A DNA stretch of 64,000 nt from contig CAWJNP010000025.1 of NCBI GenBank assembly GCA_963844255.1, positions 1-64,000 on the forward strand, written 5' to 3'. A program made the position numbers and the translations under genes. Shown here piece after piece: positions 1 to 13,163 of this stretch; within the stretch, counting starts at the first letter, position 1, and the number at the start of each line of letters is the position of its first letter. A model generated the notes under the pieces. The model searched no databases. It saw only the letters and a list, made by a program, of their open reading frames with translations, and was not told where the DNA came from. Source of the DNA: SZAS-79 sp963844255. GTDB lineage: Bacteria > Pseudomonadota > Gammaproteobacteria > Burkholderiales > SG8-39.

Positions 1-38
1 TCTCTACTATCGCACTCACCGCTACCGCATCGGACCTG

Positions 39-113
39 TGGTGGGTGCTATAGGGGTCGAACCTATGACATTCGCCTTGTAAGGGCGACGCTCTACCGCT
101 GAGCTAAGCACCC
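39..113 (-). tRNA. tRNA-Val (anticodon TAC)
   Basis: On the minus strand the segment folds as a cloverleaf. A 7-bp acceptor stem pairs GGGTGCT with AGCACCC, the T-arm carries GGTTCGACC, and the anticodon loop CTTACAA gives TAC (valine). The 3' ACCA end is encoded (positions 42-39). It lies downstream of hupB on the same strand. Confidence 0.95.
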
Positions 114-200
114 GGATCCGGCCAAAGCCAACCCCTGCCGATCTTCACCGTCCGCCCATCTGCCCATCTGTCCATGGGAAACGGTGCGTGAAACAGCCTG

Positions 201-474
201 TCAGTTTACCGCATCCTTGAGCGCTTTTCCAGCACGGAACTTCGGGAACCCGCGCCGCCTTGATCTTGATCTCCGCGCCGGTGCGCGGATTGCGCCCGGT
301 CCGGGCAGCCCGCTTGCCGACGTAGAACGTGCCGAAGCCCACGAGCGTCACCAGATTGCCCTTCTTCAGGTTCGACTTGACCGCGACGACCATGGCGTCG
401 ATGGCGCGCTCCGCGGCCGACTTGGAGATCTCCGCAGCCTGGGCGATCTGCTCGATCATTTCTGCTTTGTTCAT
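201..474 (-). CDS. hupB: DNA-binding protein HU-beta (one-base frameshift)
   Basis: Small histone-like nucleoid protein that binds and bends DNA as a dimer. The N-terminus MNKAEMIEQIA and the arm region GRNPRTGAEIKIKAARVP are typical of HU. After VP the frame shifts. Skipping one base in the run near 243-246 restores the family C-terminus KFRAGKALKDAVN and a stop at 201, giving the standard 90 residues. Unrepaired, translation would run on with unrelated residues to about 145. It follows lon by 32 bases on the same strand, the usual proteobacterial order. The extra base is probably a sequence error. Confidence 0.93.
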
Positions 475-506
475 TGCACTCCCTCCTCGTATGGCTCAGT
501 GCGTGA

Positions 507-2919
<2,413 letters not shown>

Positions 2920-2985
2920 TGTGGTCCTCGGTGGCCTGGATACGTTATCTGGCAAATATGCGGCCGCTCTGCTCTAAAACAAGCC

Positions 2986-4259
<1,274 letters not shown>

Positions 4260-4298
4260 GCGTGTGTGCCTCCGCCTTTCCTGGTTCGTTACTCGGGC

Positions 4299-4958
4299 CT
4301 AGGCCGCGCCCTGCGCCCTGGAAGACAGAACATTGTCGACCAGACCGTACTTTACCGCTTCATCCGCCGACAGGAAGTTGTCGCGATCGGTGTCTTTCGC
4401 AATCGTATCAACGTTCTGCCCGGTGTGCTTCGCCAGGATCTCGTTCAGCCGCTGCCGCAGGTAGAGGATTTCCTTCGCGTGGATCTCGATGTCCGAGGCC
4501 TGGCCCTGGAAACCGCCCATCGGCTGGTGGATCATGACGCGCGAATTCGGCAGGCAGAAGCGCTTGCCCTTCTCGCCCGCCGCCAGCAGCAGCGAACCCA
4601 TGCTCGCCGCCTGACCCACGCACAGCGTGGACACGTCGCGGCTTGATGAACTGCATCGTGTCGTAGATCGCGAGCCCGGCCGAAACCGAGCCGCCGGGCG
4701 AATTGATGTAGAACGAAGATGTCCTTGTCCGGGTTCTCGGATTCGAGGAACAGCAGCTGCGCGACGATCAGGTTGGCGGTGACTTCGTTCACGACGCCGA
4801 CCAGGAACACCACGCGCTCCTTCAGCAGGCGCGAGTAGATGTCGTAGGCGCGCTCGCCGCGACCGCGACTGCTCGATGACCATGGGCACGAGGCCCAGGC
4901 CCTGCGGGTCGAAACGCTCCGTCTGTCCGGAGGTGGACTGCCAGCGAGTGTCGATCAT
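4299..4958 (-). CDS. clpP: ATP-dependent Clp protease proteolytic subunit ClpP (three frameshifts)
   Basis: Serine peptidase forming the tetradecameric chamber partnered by ClpX. The catalytic Ser region GQAASMGSLLL and His region RVMIHQPMGGFQGQA are clear, and the N-terminus GLVPMVIEQ is typical. Three single extra bases at about 4865, 4714 and 4638 throw the middle out of frame. Correcting each recovers SGRGERAYDIYSRLL, DIFFYINSPGGS and IKPDVSTLCVG, for about 218 residues. Because the three add up to a full codon, the outer frame stays open and an automatic caller would report a plausible but wrong protein. The ATG overlaps the tig stop (ATGA). Confidence 0.95.
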   Translation of the reverse strand: MIDTRWQSTSGQTERFDPQGLGLVPMVIEQSRSRRARLRHLLAPAEGARGVPGRRRERSHRQPDRRAAAVPRIREPGQGHLRSTSIRPAARFRPGSRSTTRCSSSSRDVSTLCVGQAASMGSLLLAAGEKGKRFCLPNSRVMIHQPMGGFQGQASDIEIHAKEILYLRQRLNEILAKHTGQNVDTIAKDTDRDNFLSADEAVKYGLVDNVLSSRAQGAA

Positions 4959-6281
4959 GAGCCGCTTCCCATCAGTTCGTCGAACGGAATCGCCTTGTCG
5001 ACGACCTTGGCCTTGGAAAGCACCCAGTTGACGACATTGTCCTCAAGCGCGAGGCCTTCCATTTCGGACAGGCGTTCCGGCTGCATATAGAACCACTTTA
5101 CCACCTCGGCCGGGCTTTCATAGGACTGCGCCTGCTCTTCGATCAGCTTCCTGATCTGGTCAGGTTTCGGCTGCAATCCCTCGGTCCTGGCCAGCTCGCC
5201 GATGATCAGGCCCAGAGCCACTCTGCGCTTGGCGCCCGGCTCGAAGGCCGAGGGCTCGAACGGCAGCTGCTCGATCTTCATGCCACGCGCCTCGAGGTCG
5301 GCACGCGCCTGCTGCACCATGTTCTGCGTTTCCATTTCGATCAGCGACTTGGGCAGTTCGACCGGCGTGCTGTCGTGCAACGCCTGCAGGGCCTGCTACT
5401 TGGTGCGCGCCTTGATGCGCTTGGCCACCTCGCGCTCGACGTTCGCTTTCACCTCGGCGCGCATCTTCGCGAGGTCGCCGTCGGCCACGCCCAGGCCCTT
5501 GGCAAATTCCGCATCCAGCGGCGGCAGCATCGCCGCCTCGACCTGATTGACCGTGATCGTGAAGCTCGCGGTCTTCCCGGCCACTTCCTTGCCGTGATAG
5601 TCGTCCGGGAATTTCATGTCGAAGGTCTTTTCCGCGCCGGCCTTCAGGCCTGCGGCGGCGGCTTCGAATTCGGGCAGCATCCGCCCCTCGCCGAGCACGA
5701 AGGCGAAGCCCTTGGCCGCACCGCCAGTGAACACTTCGCCGTCGATCTTCCCCTCGAAATCGATTGTCAGCCGGTCACCGTTTTCGGCCGCGCGATCCGC
5801 CGAGACTGCGAACGTGGTGCGCTGCTTGCGCAGGATCTCCAGCGTGCGGTCGACTTCGGCGTCGTTCACCGACACCTGCGGACGCTCCACCGATGACCGC
5901 GGTCAGGTCACCTGCCTTGACCTCGGGATAGATCTCGAAGGTGGCGCTGAATTCAAACGCCTTGAGCACCTCGTCAGGCGAGCCGCCTTCCTTGTTCACG
6001 GGCTCGATGCGCGGATTTCCCGCGACCTTGAGGTTGGCCTGCTTGACCGCGTCGCTGAACGTCTTTTGCAGCGCGTCGCCGATGACCTCTGAGCGCACCT
6101 GCGGGCCGTATTGCTGCGCGACCAACCGCATCGGCACCTTCCCGGGACGAAAGCCCGACATTTTCATGCCGCGTGCGAGCTTCTTGAGCCGCTCGTCGAT
6201 CTGGCGCTCGACCTCGTCGACCGGCACAGACATGGACAGGCGCCGCTCGAGGGAGCCCAGGGTTTCTAGATTTGCCGCCAT
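4955..6281 (-). CDS. tig: Trigger factor (one frameshift and an in-frame TAG)
   Basis: Ribosome-associated chaperone and peptidyl-prolyl isomerase. The ribosome-docking signature GFRPGKVP near residue 45 is present, then the FKBP-like domain and the C-terminal chaperone arms. An extra base near 5890-5891 breaks the frame after DLTAVI; removing it continues VERPQVSVNDAEVD. A TAG codon at 5398-5396 then interrupts the frame between KARTK and QALQALHDS. The reading frame is the same on both sides and the homology continues for about 146 more residues, so this is a substitution rather than an indel. The repaired length is 441. It is the first gene of the tig-clpP-clpX-lon-hupB block. Confidence 0.93.
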
Positions 6282-6322
6282 TGCGCTATTCCTTACTTGC
6301 TAGTGATCGCCGAAGACCAGTG

Positions 6323-6407
6323 TGGTGCGAAGGAAGGGACTCGAACCCCCACGCCGTGAGGCGCTGGAACCTAAATCCAGTGCGTCTACCAATTCCGCCA
6401 CCCTCGC
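6323..6407 (-). tRNA. tRNA-Leu (anticodon TAG)
   Basis: Class II tRNA with a long variable arm. The acceptor stem pairs GCGAGGG with CCTTCGC, the D-arm contains GGCGGAATTGGTAGACGC, the anticodon loop TTTAGGT gives TAG (leucine), and the T-arm is GGGGGTTCGAGTCCCTC. The 3' ACCA is encoded. It sits 41 bases upstream of tig. Confidence 0.95.
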
Positions 6408-6547
6408 AGGGAATGTGAAAACCGAAACTTGGAACCGAATACAACTGAGTACCATTGGTAGCACGCATAATTATACCTCAGCCAACCCCCCAATTCCCCG
6501 GCGACGCACCCGGAAAACCCTTACAAATCACACGCGTTTACACTTTC

Positions 6548-7351
6548 GTGTCCGTCGACCACTACGAAAACTTCCCCGTCGCCTCCCTGCTGCTCCCGGC
6601 CGCCCTGCGCGAGCCCGTGGGGGTGATCTACCGCTTTGCGCGCAGCGCGGACGACTTTGCCGACGAAGGCGATGCCCTGCCTTCCGAACGACTCGCCAGC
6701 CTGGGCGCGTACCGCGAGCAACTTGACCGCATAGCCGCGAACAGGCCACCGGAAACGCGCCTGTTCGACGACGTTGCAAGAATCGTGCGCGAGCGCGAAC
6801 TGCCGCTGGCCCCTTTCTACGACCTGCTCGATGCGTTCTCGCAGGACGTTGTCACCTCGCGTTATGCCGATTTCGACGCCCTGCTCGACTACTGCCGTCG
6901 CTCCGCCAACCCGGTCGGCCGGTTGATGCTGCACTTGTTCGGCATGGCCGATCCGCGCAACCTCGCGCACTCGGATGCGATCTGCACCGCGCTCCAGCTG
7001 ATCAACTTCTGGCAGGACGTGGCAATCGACTGGAAAAAGGACCGTGTCTACCTGCCGGCGGACGAAATGGCGCATTTCGGGGTGGACGAATCGCACCTGC
7101 GGGAGACGCGCTGCGACAGCGCGTGGCGCGACCTCCTCTCTTTCCAGGTCGACCGCGCGCGCTCCATGATGGTTTCGGGTGCACCACTGGGGCGCATCCT
7201 GCCCGGACGCATGGGGCTGGAGATCCGCATCACGATGCAGGGGGGGCTCGCCATCCTCGACAAGCTCGAGGCGGCGAACTGCGATATGTTCCGCCATCGG
7301 CCGGTGCTGAAGTGGCACGATTGGCCTGTCCTGTTGGCGCGTGCCCTATGA
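6548..7351 (+). CDS. hpnC: Squalene synthase subunit HpnC (hydroxysqualene synthase)
   Basis: Trans-isoprenyl diphosphate synthase-family protein. In the three-step HpnC/D/E route HpnC converts presqualene diphosphate to hydroxysqualene. Both Asp-rich motifs are visible: SADDFADEG near residue 35 and NFWQDVAID near 160. The GTG at 6548 (VSVDHYENFPVAS) is chosen because it gives the usual N-terminus and about 267 residues; an upstream ATG at 6455 would add residues unlike the family. The stop overlaps the hpnD start (ATGA), so the three genes are translationally coupled. Confidence 0.88.
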   Translation: MSVDHYENFPVASLLLPAALREPVGVIYRFARSADDFADEGDALPSERLASLGAYREQLDRIAANRPPETRLFDDVARIVRERELPLAPFYDLLDAFSQDVVTSRYADFDALLDYCRRSANPVGRLMLHLFGMADPRNLAHSDAICTALQLINFWQDVAIDWKKDRVYLPADEMAHFGVDESHLRETRCDSAWRDLLSFQVDRARSMMVSGAPLGRILPGRMGLEIRITMQGGLAILDKLEAANCDMFRHRPVLKWHDWPVLLARAL

Positions 7352-8181
7352 GTCCAGACGAGTATTGCCGCAAGAAGGCCGCCTCCAGCGGATCCTCGTT
7401 CTACTACTCGTTCCTGTTCCTGCCGCCGGCGCGCCGCCGCGCGATCACCGCGCTGTACGCGTTCTGCCGCGAAGTCGACGACGTCGTCGACGAGATCGAG
7501 GACCAGCAGCTCGCGCGCACCAAGCTCGCGTGGTGGCGGAACGAGATTGCCAATCTCTACGCCGGCAATCCGCAGCATCCGGTGACGCGCGCACTCGCGC
7601 CCTGCCTGGAACCCTACGGCATCACTGCGGTACGGCTCAACGAGATCATCGACGGCATGCAGATGGACCTCGAGCAGTCGCGCTACCTCGACTTCAAGGG
7701 CCTGGAACACTACTGCTACCACGTCGCCGGCGTGGTCGGCCTGCTCGCCGCCGGCATCTTCGGCTACCGCGACCCGCAGACGCTCGAGTACGCGAAGAAT
7801 CTCGGGCTCGCCTTCCAGCTCACCAACATCATCCGCGATGTCGGCGACGATGCGCGCCGCAATCGCATCTACCTGCCGATGGACGAACTGAAACGGTTCG
7901 AGGTCCCAGCCTCCGACATCCTGAATGCCCGGTACAGCGACAACTTCAACCGACTCATGCAATTCCAGACCGAGCGCGCGCAGGCGTATTACGCCAAGGC
8001 GATGTCCGCCCTGCCGGCGCAGGATCGCCGGGACCAGCGCGCCGGCCTGATCATGGCGGCGATCTATCGCACCGTGCTGGAGGAGGTCGAGGCAGACGGT
8101 TTCAAGGTGCTCACCCAGCGGACCTCGCTCACGCCGTTGCGAAAACTCTGGATCGCCGTACGCACGTGGCTGAAAACCTAG
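7348..8181 (+). CDS. hpnD: Presqualene diphosphate synthase HpnD
   Basis: Condenses two farnesyl diphosphates to presqualene diphosphate, the first committed step of squalene and hopanoid synthesis. The sequence has the family features SGSSFYYSFLFLPP, the first Asp-rich motif CREVDDVVDE and the second NIIRDVGDDARRNRIYLP. At 277 residues it has the normal length. The ATG overlaps the hpnC stop by four bases and the 3' end overlaps hpnE. Confidence 0.92.
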   Translation: MSPDEYCRKKAASSGSSFYYSFLFLPPARRRAITALYAFCREVDDVVDEIEDQQLARTKLAWWRNEIANLYAGNPQHPVTRALAPCLEPYGITAVRLNEIIDGMQMDLEQSRYLDFKGLEHYCYHVAGVVGLLAAGIFGYRDPQTLEYAKNLGLAFQLTNIIRDVGDDARRNRIYLPMDELKRFEVPASDILNARYSDNFNRLMQFQTERAQAYYAKAMSALPAQDRRDQRAGLIMAAIYRTVLEEVEADGFKVLTQRTSLTPLRKLWIAVRTWLKT

Positions 8182-9431
8182 CGGGATCGGACACTCGGCG
8201 GCGCGTGGCCGTGGTCGGCGCCGGTTACGCCGGCCTGTCGGCTGCCATCACGCTCGCGCAGCGCGGCGTGCGCACCACCGTGTTCGAATCGGGCCCGCTG
8301 CCCGGCGGGCGCGCGCGGCGCGTAACCACCGGCGGACGAACGCTCGACAACGGCCAGCACATCCTCGTTGGCGCCTACACGGCCCTGCTCGACATGATGC
8401 GCACGGTCGGCGCCGACCCGGACGAACTGCTGCTGCGCCTTCCGCTCGAGCTGCGTTACGCAAAGGATTTCCGGCTGCGCGCACCCGCGCTGCCCGCGCC
8501 GCTGCACCTCGCGGCGGCGCTCCTGACAGCGCAGGGGCTGGGCTGGCGCGAACGCCTCGGTGCGGTCATGTTCATGCAGGCGATGAAGCGCAAACGCTTT
8601 CGCGTGGACGATGCGCTGAGCGTGGCCGACCTCCTCCAGTCACACGGACAGGCCGGGACCATCGGCCGCTTTCTCTGGTTTCCGCTGTGCATCTCGGCGC
8701 TCAATACACTGCCGCCGTCTGCCTCGGCCAATGCCTTTCTTGCGGTGCTGCGCGACAGCCTCGGCGGGCCGCGCGCGGCAAGTGAACTGCTGATTCCGCG
8801 CGTCGATCTCACCGCGCTGTTCCCGGAACCGGCAGCAGCCTGGTTGGCGGCGCACGGCAGCGAAGTCCGCTGCGGGTCGCCGGTGCGCGACCTCGAGTCG
8901 CTGCGCAGCGAGTTCAGCCACGTGATCGTCGCGGTCGGCGCGCACCAGCTCGAGCCGCTGCTGCCGGGACTCGCCGGCGGCTATACCTACCAGCCCATTT
9001 ACACCGTCTACCTGAAATACCCTGCCCAGGTGGGACTGGAGCTTGCGATGCTTGGTCTTGCCGATGGCGTGGTGCAGTGGGTATTCGACCGCGGCACGAT
9101 CGCGGGAAAACCCGGCGGCGGCGAAGCGGGCCTGCTCGCCTGCGTGATCAGCGCGCAAGGCGACCACCAGCAGATGCAGCACGATGAACTCGCCGCCACC
9201 TGCCACGCCGAACTGTGCGCCGCGCTTGGCAACCTGCCGCGCCCGGAGTGGACCCAGGTGATCGCGGAAAAGCGCGCCACGATCACCTGCGCGCCGGGCA
9301 CGCCGCGGATCGGCCCCGGCACGAAGGTGCCGAACGTGTTCCTGGCCGGCGACTACACCCACCCCGAGTACCCGCCGACGCTGGAAGCGGCGGTGCTCAG
9401 CGGCATCCGGGCGGCCCAGGCCATCGCCTAG
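8166..9431 (+). CDS. hpnE: Hydroxysqualene dehydroxylase HpnE (FAD-dependent)
   Basis: Flavin amine-oxidase/phytoene-desaturase-like enzyme that reduces hydroxysqualene to squalene. The N-terminal dinucleotide-binding motif VAVVGAGYAGLSAA and the C-terminal FAD motif VFLAGDYTHPEYPPTLEAAV are present. The GTG start at 8166 overlaps hpnD by 16 bases and places the Rossmann motif about 14 residues in; length is 421. No squalene-hopene cyclase gene follows, so the downstream hopanoid genes must lie elsewhere if present. Confidence 0.9.
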   Translation: MAENLAGSDTRRRVAVVGAGYAGLSAAITLAQRGVRTTVFESGPLPGGRARRVTTGGRTLDNGQHILVGAYTALLDMMRTVGADPDELLLRLPLELRYAKDFRLRAPALPAPLHLAAALLTAQGLGWRERLGAVMFMQAMKRKRFRVDDALSVADLLQSHGQAGTIGRFLWFPLCISALNTLPPSASANAFLAVLRDSLGGPRAASELLIPRVDLTALFPEPAAAWLAAHGSEVRCGSPVRDLESLRSEFSHVIVAVGAHQLEPLLPGLAGGYTYQPIYTVYLKYPAQVGLELAMLGLADGVVQWVFDRGTIAGKPGGGEAGLLACVISAQGDHQQMQHDELAATCHAELCAALGNLPRPEWTQVIAEKRATITCAPGTPRIGPGTKVPNVFLAGDYTHPEYPPTLEAAVLSGIRAAQAIA

Positions 9432-9447
9432 TCGGGGTCCCGGCGAA

Positions 9448-9465
9448 TGTATCGGTTCCGATACA
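9448..9465. repeat. 18-bp palindrome TGTATCG-N4-CGATACA, copy 1
   Basis: Perfect 7-base arms with spacer GTTC, between the converging 3' ends of hpnE and radA. Related palindromes occur at 48530 and 58279. A position between gene ends argues against a simple promoter operator here. Confidence 0.55.
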
Positions 9466-9527
9466 GATGTTAACCGGAAACCCGCACCCAGACTGGATTC
9501 TTCCGGATGAATCTTTCGAAATCAGGC

Positions 9528-10914
9528 CTACAACTCGCGCAGTTTGGCCACCGCCTGGTCCACGCGCTCCACCGCGATCACCTCCAGCCCCGCGATCTTT
9601 CCCTTGGGCAGGTTCGCCTTCGGCACGATCGCCCGGGTGAAGCCGAGCTTGGCCGCCTCCTTCAAACGGTCCTGGCCGCGCGGGGCGGGGCGCACCTCGC
9701 CGGCCAGCCCCACTTCGCCGAACGCGATCACCTTGCCCGGAATCGGCCGGTCGGTGAGCGATGACACGATCGCAAGCATCACCGCGAGGTCGGCGGCCGG
9801 CTCGCCGATGCGCACCCCGCCGACCGCGTTGACGAACACGTCCTGATCGAAGCACGCGATGCCGGCGTGCCGGTGCAGCACCGCCAGCAGCATGGCGAGC
9901 CGGTTCTGCTCCAGTCCCACCGACAGGCGCCGCGGATTGGGCGCGTGCGCGGCATCGACCAGCGCCTGGATCTCCACGAGCAGCGGTCGCGTGCCCTCCA
10001 GCGTGGCGAGCACGCAGGCGCCCGCCACATCCTTTTCATGGTGCGAAAGGAACAGCGCCGAGGGGTTCGACACCCCGCGCAGGCCCTTCTCGGTCATCGC
10101 GAACACGCCGAGTTCGTTGACCGCGCCGAAGCGGTTCTTGATCGCGCGCACGAGACGGAAGCTCGAGTGCGGATCTCCCTCGAAATACAGCACCGTGTCG
10201 ACGATATGCTCGAGCACGCGCGGGCCGGCGATTGCGCCTTCCTTGGTCACGTGGCCGATGATGATCAGCGCGGTGCCGGTCGATTTGGCATGGCGCGTGA
10301 GCTGCGCCGCGCATTCGCGCACCTGGGCCACCGACCCGGGCGCCGAGGTCAGCGCCTCGGAGTACAGGGTCTGAATGGAATCGATGACCGCGACCTGGGG
10401 TTTTGCGGTGTCGAGCGTCGCGACGATGCGCTCGAGCTGGATCTCGGCGATCAGTTCGACTTCGTCGGCATCCAGCGCCAGGCGCGCCGCGCGCAGCGCA
10501 ACCTGCTCGGCCGACTCCTCTCCCGATACATACAAGCGTCTTCTGCCGCGCGGCGATTCCCGCGAGCGCCTGCAGGAACAGCGTTGACTTGCCGATCCCC
10601 GGATCGCCGCCGATCAGCACCACCTGCCCGGACACGAGCCCGCCACCGAGCACGCGGTCGAGTTCGCTGATGCCGGTGGGCAGACGCTCGATCTCACGGG
10701 TCTCGATGCGGTTGAGGCGCACCGGCTTTGCACCCTGCGTACCGCCGCCCGCGGAGGCGTAGCGGTGCGTGGAGGGCTTTCCCTCAGCGGCCGTTTCGAT
10801 CAGGGTGTTGCCGGCGCCGCAGGAGGGACAGATGCCGAACCACTGCAACGCGCTGGCACCGCACTCCGAGCAGATATAGTGGGTTTTCCGACCCTGCGAA
10901 CGCGCCTTCGCCAC
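9528..10914 (-). CDS. radA: DNA repair protein RadA (one-base frameshift)
   Basis: RecA-like ATPase that promotes branch migration in recombinational repair. Visible in order: N-terminal C4 zinc finger (CSECG, CPSCG), Walker A GGDPGIGKST, the RadA-specific KNRFG motif and a C-terminal Lon-protease-like domain (VNAVGGVRIGEPAADLAVML). An extra base at about 10533 breaks the frame after QKTL; removing it gives YVSGEES and 461 residues. The GTG start at 10914 shares one base with the alr stop (TAGTG) and gives AKARSQGRKTHYICSECG, the typical N-terminus. Confidence 0.94.
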
Positions 10915-12026
10915 TAGGGCACTTCCACCACCGGCACACGGGGCGCGAGTCCGCACAGCAGCTCATACGAGAGCGTCCCCGCCGAGGCGGCCACCTCATC
11001 GGCCGACAGGCCGTCGCCCCAGAGCGTCACGGGCGTGCCGATGTAGGCCTCGGGCAGCGCCGTGACATCCACGCAGATCATGTCCATTGACACGCGTCCC
11101 ACCGTGCCGGTGCGCTGTCCGCCAACCAGCACCGGGGTGCCCGTCGGCGCCGCGCGGGGATAGCCGTCGGCGTAGCCGCAGGCGATCACCGCAATCGTCA
11201 TCTCCTCGGTGGCTTCAAAGGCAAACCCGTAACCGACGCGTTCACCGGGCTGCAGGTTCTGCAGGGCGATGATTTCGGTCGTCAGGGTCATCGCAGGCTG
11301 CAGGCCGAGCCCGTCGGCGGTCTCGGTCGTGGCCGTAAAATCGCCTGAATCAAGTGCGCTCGCGTCGAACCCGAATGGCGAGCAGCCATACAGCATGATG
11401 CCCGGCCGCACCCAGTCGGCGTGGGTCTGCGGATGGCGCAGCACCGCCGCCGAATTGGCGAGGCACCGCGGCCCCTCCATCGGCTGGGTCATGCTGTTGA
11501 ACCAATCGAGCTGCGCCTCGACCCCGGTCGGGCCGTCCGCGTCGGCAAAATGCGTCATCAGCGTGACCGCGTTCACCTGCGGGTGGTTGCACAGCGCGTT
11601 CCAGGCGATGCGCACGTTATCGACCGTGAAACCCAGCCGGTTCATGCCGCTGTTGATCTTCAGATAGGCCTCGATCGGCTTGTCGAGCGCGGACTTTTCG
11701 AGGATCTCGATCTGCTCCATGTTGTGCACGACTGGCGTGAGGTTGTATTCGGCGAGCAGGACCACGTCCTGTGGCTTGAAGAACCCCTCGAGCAGCAGGA
11801 TGGGCTTGGTGACCCCCTGCAGGCGCAGCCGGATCGCCTCCTCGAAATCGAGCATCGCGTAACCGTCGGCGTCGGCAAGCGCCCGGGCAGCAATCTGCAG
11901 TCCGTGGCCGTAGGCATTGGCCTTCACCACCGCCCAGACTTTCGCGTGCGGCGCGCGGCTGCGCACCTGCGCCAGGTTGTGGGCAAACGCCGAGGTCCGG
12001 ATCGTGGCGCGTATCGGGCGCGGCAT
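10914..12026 (-). CDS. alr: Alanine racemase
   Basis: PLP-dependent enzyme making D-alanine for peptidoglycan. The PLP lysine is K35 in VVKANAYGHG, and the C-terminal beta domain contains GRVSMDMICVDVT. Length is 370, normal for the family. The start lies two bases after the LysR-type regulator stop, and the stop overlaps the radA start by one base, suggesting co-transcription of the three genes. Confidence 0.95.
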   Translation of the reverse strand: MPRPIRATIRTSAFAHNLAQVRSRAPHAKVWAVVKANAYGHGLQIAARALADADGYAMLDFEEAIRLRLQGVTKPILLLEGFFKPQDVVLLAEYNLTPVVHNMEQIEILEKSALDKPIEAYLKINSGMNRLGFTVDNVRIAWNALCNHPQVNAVTLMTHFADADGPTGVEAQLDWFNSMTQPMEGPRCLANSAAVLRHPQTHADWVRPGIMLYGCSPFGFDASALDSGDFTATTETADGLGLQPAMTLTTEIIALQNLQPGERVGYGFAFEATEEMTIAVIACGYADGYPRAAPTGTPVLVGGQRTGTVGRVSMDMICVDVTALPEAYIGTPVTLWGDGLSADEVAASAGTLSYELLCGLAPRVPVVEVP

Positions 12027-12028
12027 GC

Positions 12029-12934
12029 CTAGCGCTCCGCGGCCGTTCGCAGCCGCTCCCGTGCAAATTCGATGAACGTATCGGAAAGCCGCGAACGAAA
12101 CCGTTCCTTCGGATAAACCACCGACAGCGTACGCATCAGGCGCGGCGCAAGCGGGATTGCGACAAGCTGGCCGAGCTTCAGCTCCTTGGAAACCGAGGAG
12201 CGCGACATGATCGCGAACCCGAGTCCCGTGCTGACCAGCCCCTTGATCGCCTCCGGACTGCCCAGCTCCATCACGATGTCGAGGCTGTCCAGCCGGATGC
12301 CCGCCTTCTGGAAGTAATGATCGGTCACCTCGCGCGTTCCCGAACCGGATTCGCGGCTGATGAATGCATGCGCGAGCAACTGCCCGGGCGTTGCGGTCTT
12401 CAGCGTCGCGAGCGGATGGGACGGGGCGCAGAGCACGAGCAGCTCGTCCTCCGCGCAGAAATCCGAGACCAGTGACGGAAGGTGCGACGGCGCCTCGATG
12501 AAGCCGATGTCGAGTGTGTGCTCCGCCACTCGGTTCTCGACCGTTTCCGAATTCGCCACGACCAGCCGCGGCAGAACCTTGGGATACAGCGAGCGGAACT
12601 CGCCCAGAACCCGCGGCAGCAGAAACTCCGCAAACGTCATGCTCGCGCCGATCAACAGCACGCCTGCGACCTCGCCGGTCAACTCCTTGATGCGTGTATC
12701 GAGCTCAGCCGAAAGGCCGAGGATGCGTTCCGCGTAACCAAGCACGATCTCGCCCGCGGGCGTGAGCGCGATGTGCCCGTGCCCGCGATCGAACAGGCGG
12801 GTGTTGAAATGCTCTTCGAGCTGCTTGATCTGGAAGGTGACCGCGGGCTGGGTCATGAAAAGCGCCTCGGCCGCCTTCGTGAACGAGAGCTGCTGCGCGA
12901 CTGCGTGGAATACCTGTAGACGCCTGTCCGCCAT
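12029..12934 (-). CDS. LysR-family transcriptional regulator
   Basis: 301 residues. The N-terminal winged helix-turn-helix includes FTKAAEALFMTQPAVTFQIK, where TQPAV is the recognition-helix core of LysR proteins, followed by a LysR-type effector domain. It resembles the CbbR/YeiE-like branch more than CysB, but the effector cannot be read from sequence. It is divergent from lplT with about 229 bases between, where its own autoregulatory site would be expected. It runs into alr with a two-base gap. Confidence 0.85.
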   Translation of the reverse strand: MADRRLQVFHAVAQQLSFTKAAEALFMTQPAVTFQIKQLEEHFNTRLFDRGHGHIALTPAGEIVLGYAERILGLSAELDTRIKELTGEVAGVLLIGASMTFAEFLLPRVLGEFRSLYPKVLPRLVVANSETVENRVAEHTLDIGFIEAPSHLPSLVSDFCAEDELLVLCAPSHPLATLKTATPGQLLAHAFISRESGSGTREVTDHYFQKAGIRLDSLDIVMELGSPEAIKGLVSTGLGFAIMSRSSVSKELKLGQLVAIPLAPRLMRTLSVVYPKERFRSRLSDTFIEFARERLRTAAER

Positions 12935-13163
12935 TGATGGGACCCGATCTCATTATGGTGCCGGCGCAGAACTGCCGGTGAATCGTGCAATTCAAGCACA
13001 ATTCCAAAGTCGAAGCATATCCCAGGCACGAGCGGCCGCCGAAATGATGGGCCACAAATCCCGGAATCGCAGTCGCGACATGCTATAAAGCCGCCTGCTC
13101 GACCAAGGAGAACAACGAGAACGACCGGCAGCGCCCGCGGGCCGCCGGCACCCTGTTGGCAAG

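Noticed and set aside
5396..5398. TAG in tig read as pyrrolysine or suppressed amber.
   Set aside because: Nothing else in the window suggests amber recoding. The protein is not a methylamine methyltransferase and no downstream element is visible.
9448..9465. Operator for radA or hpnE.
   Set aside because: It lies between the 3' ends of both genes, where no promoter is expected.
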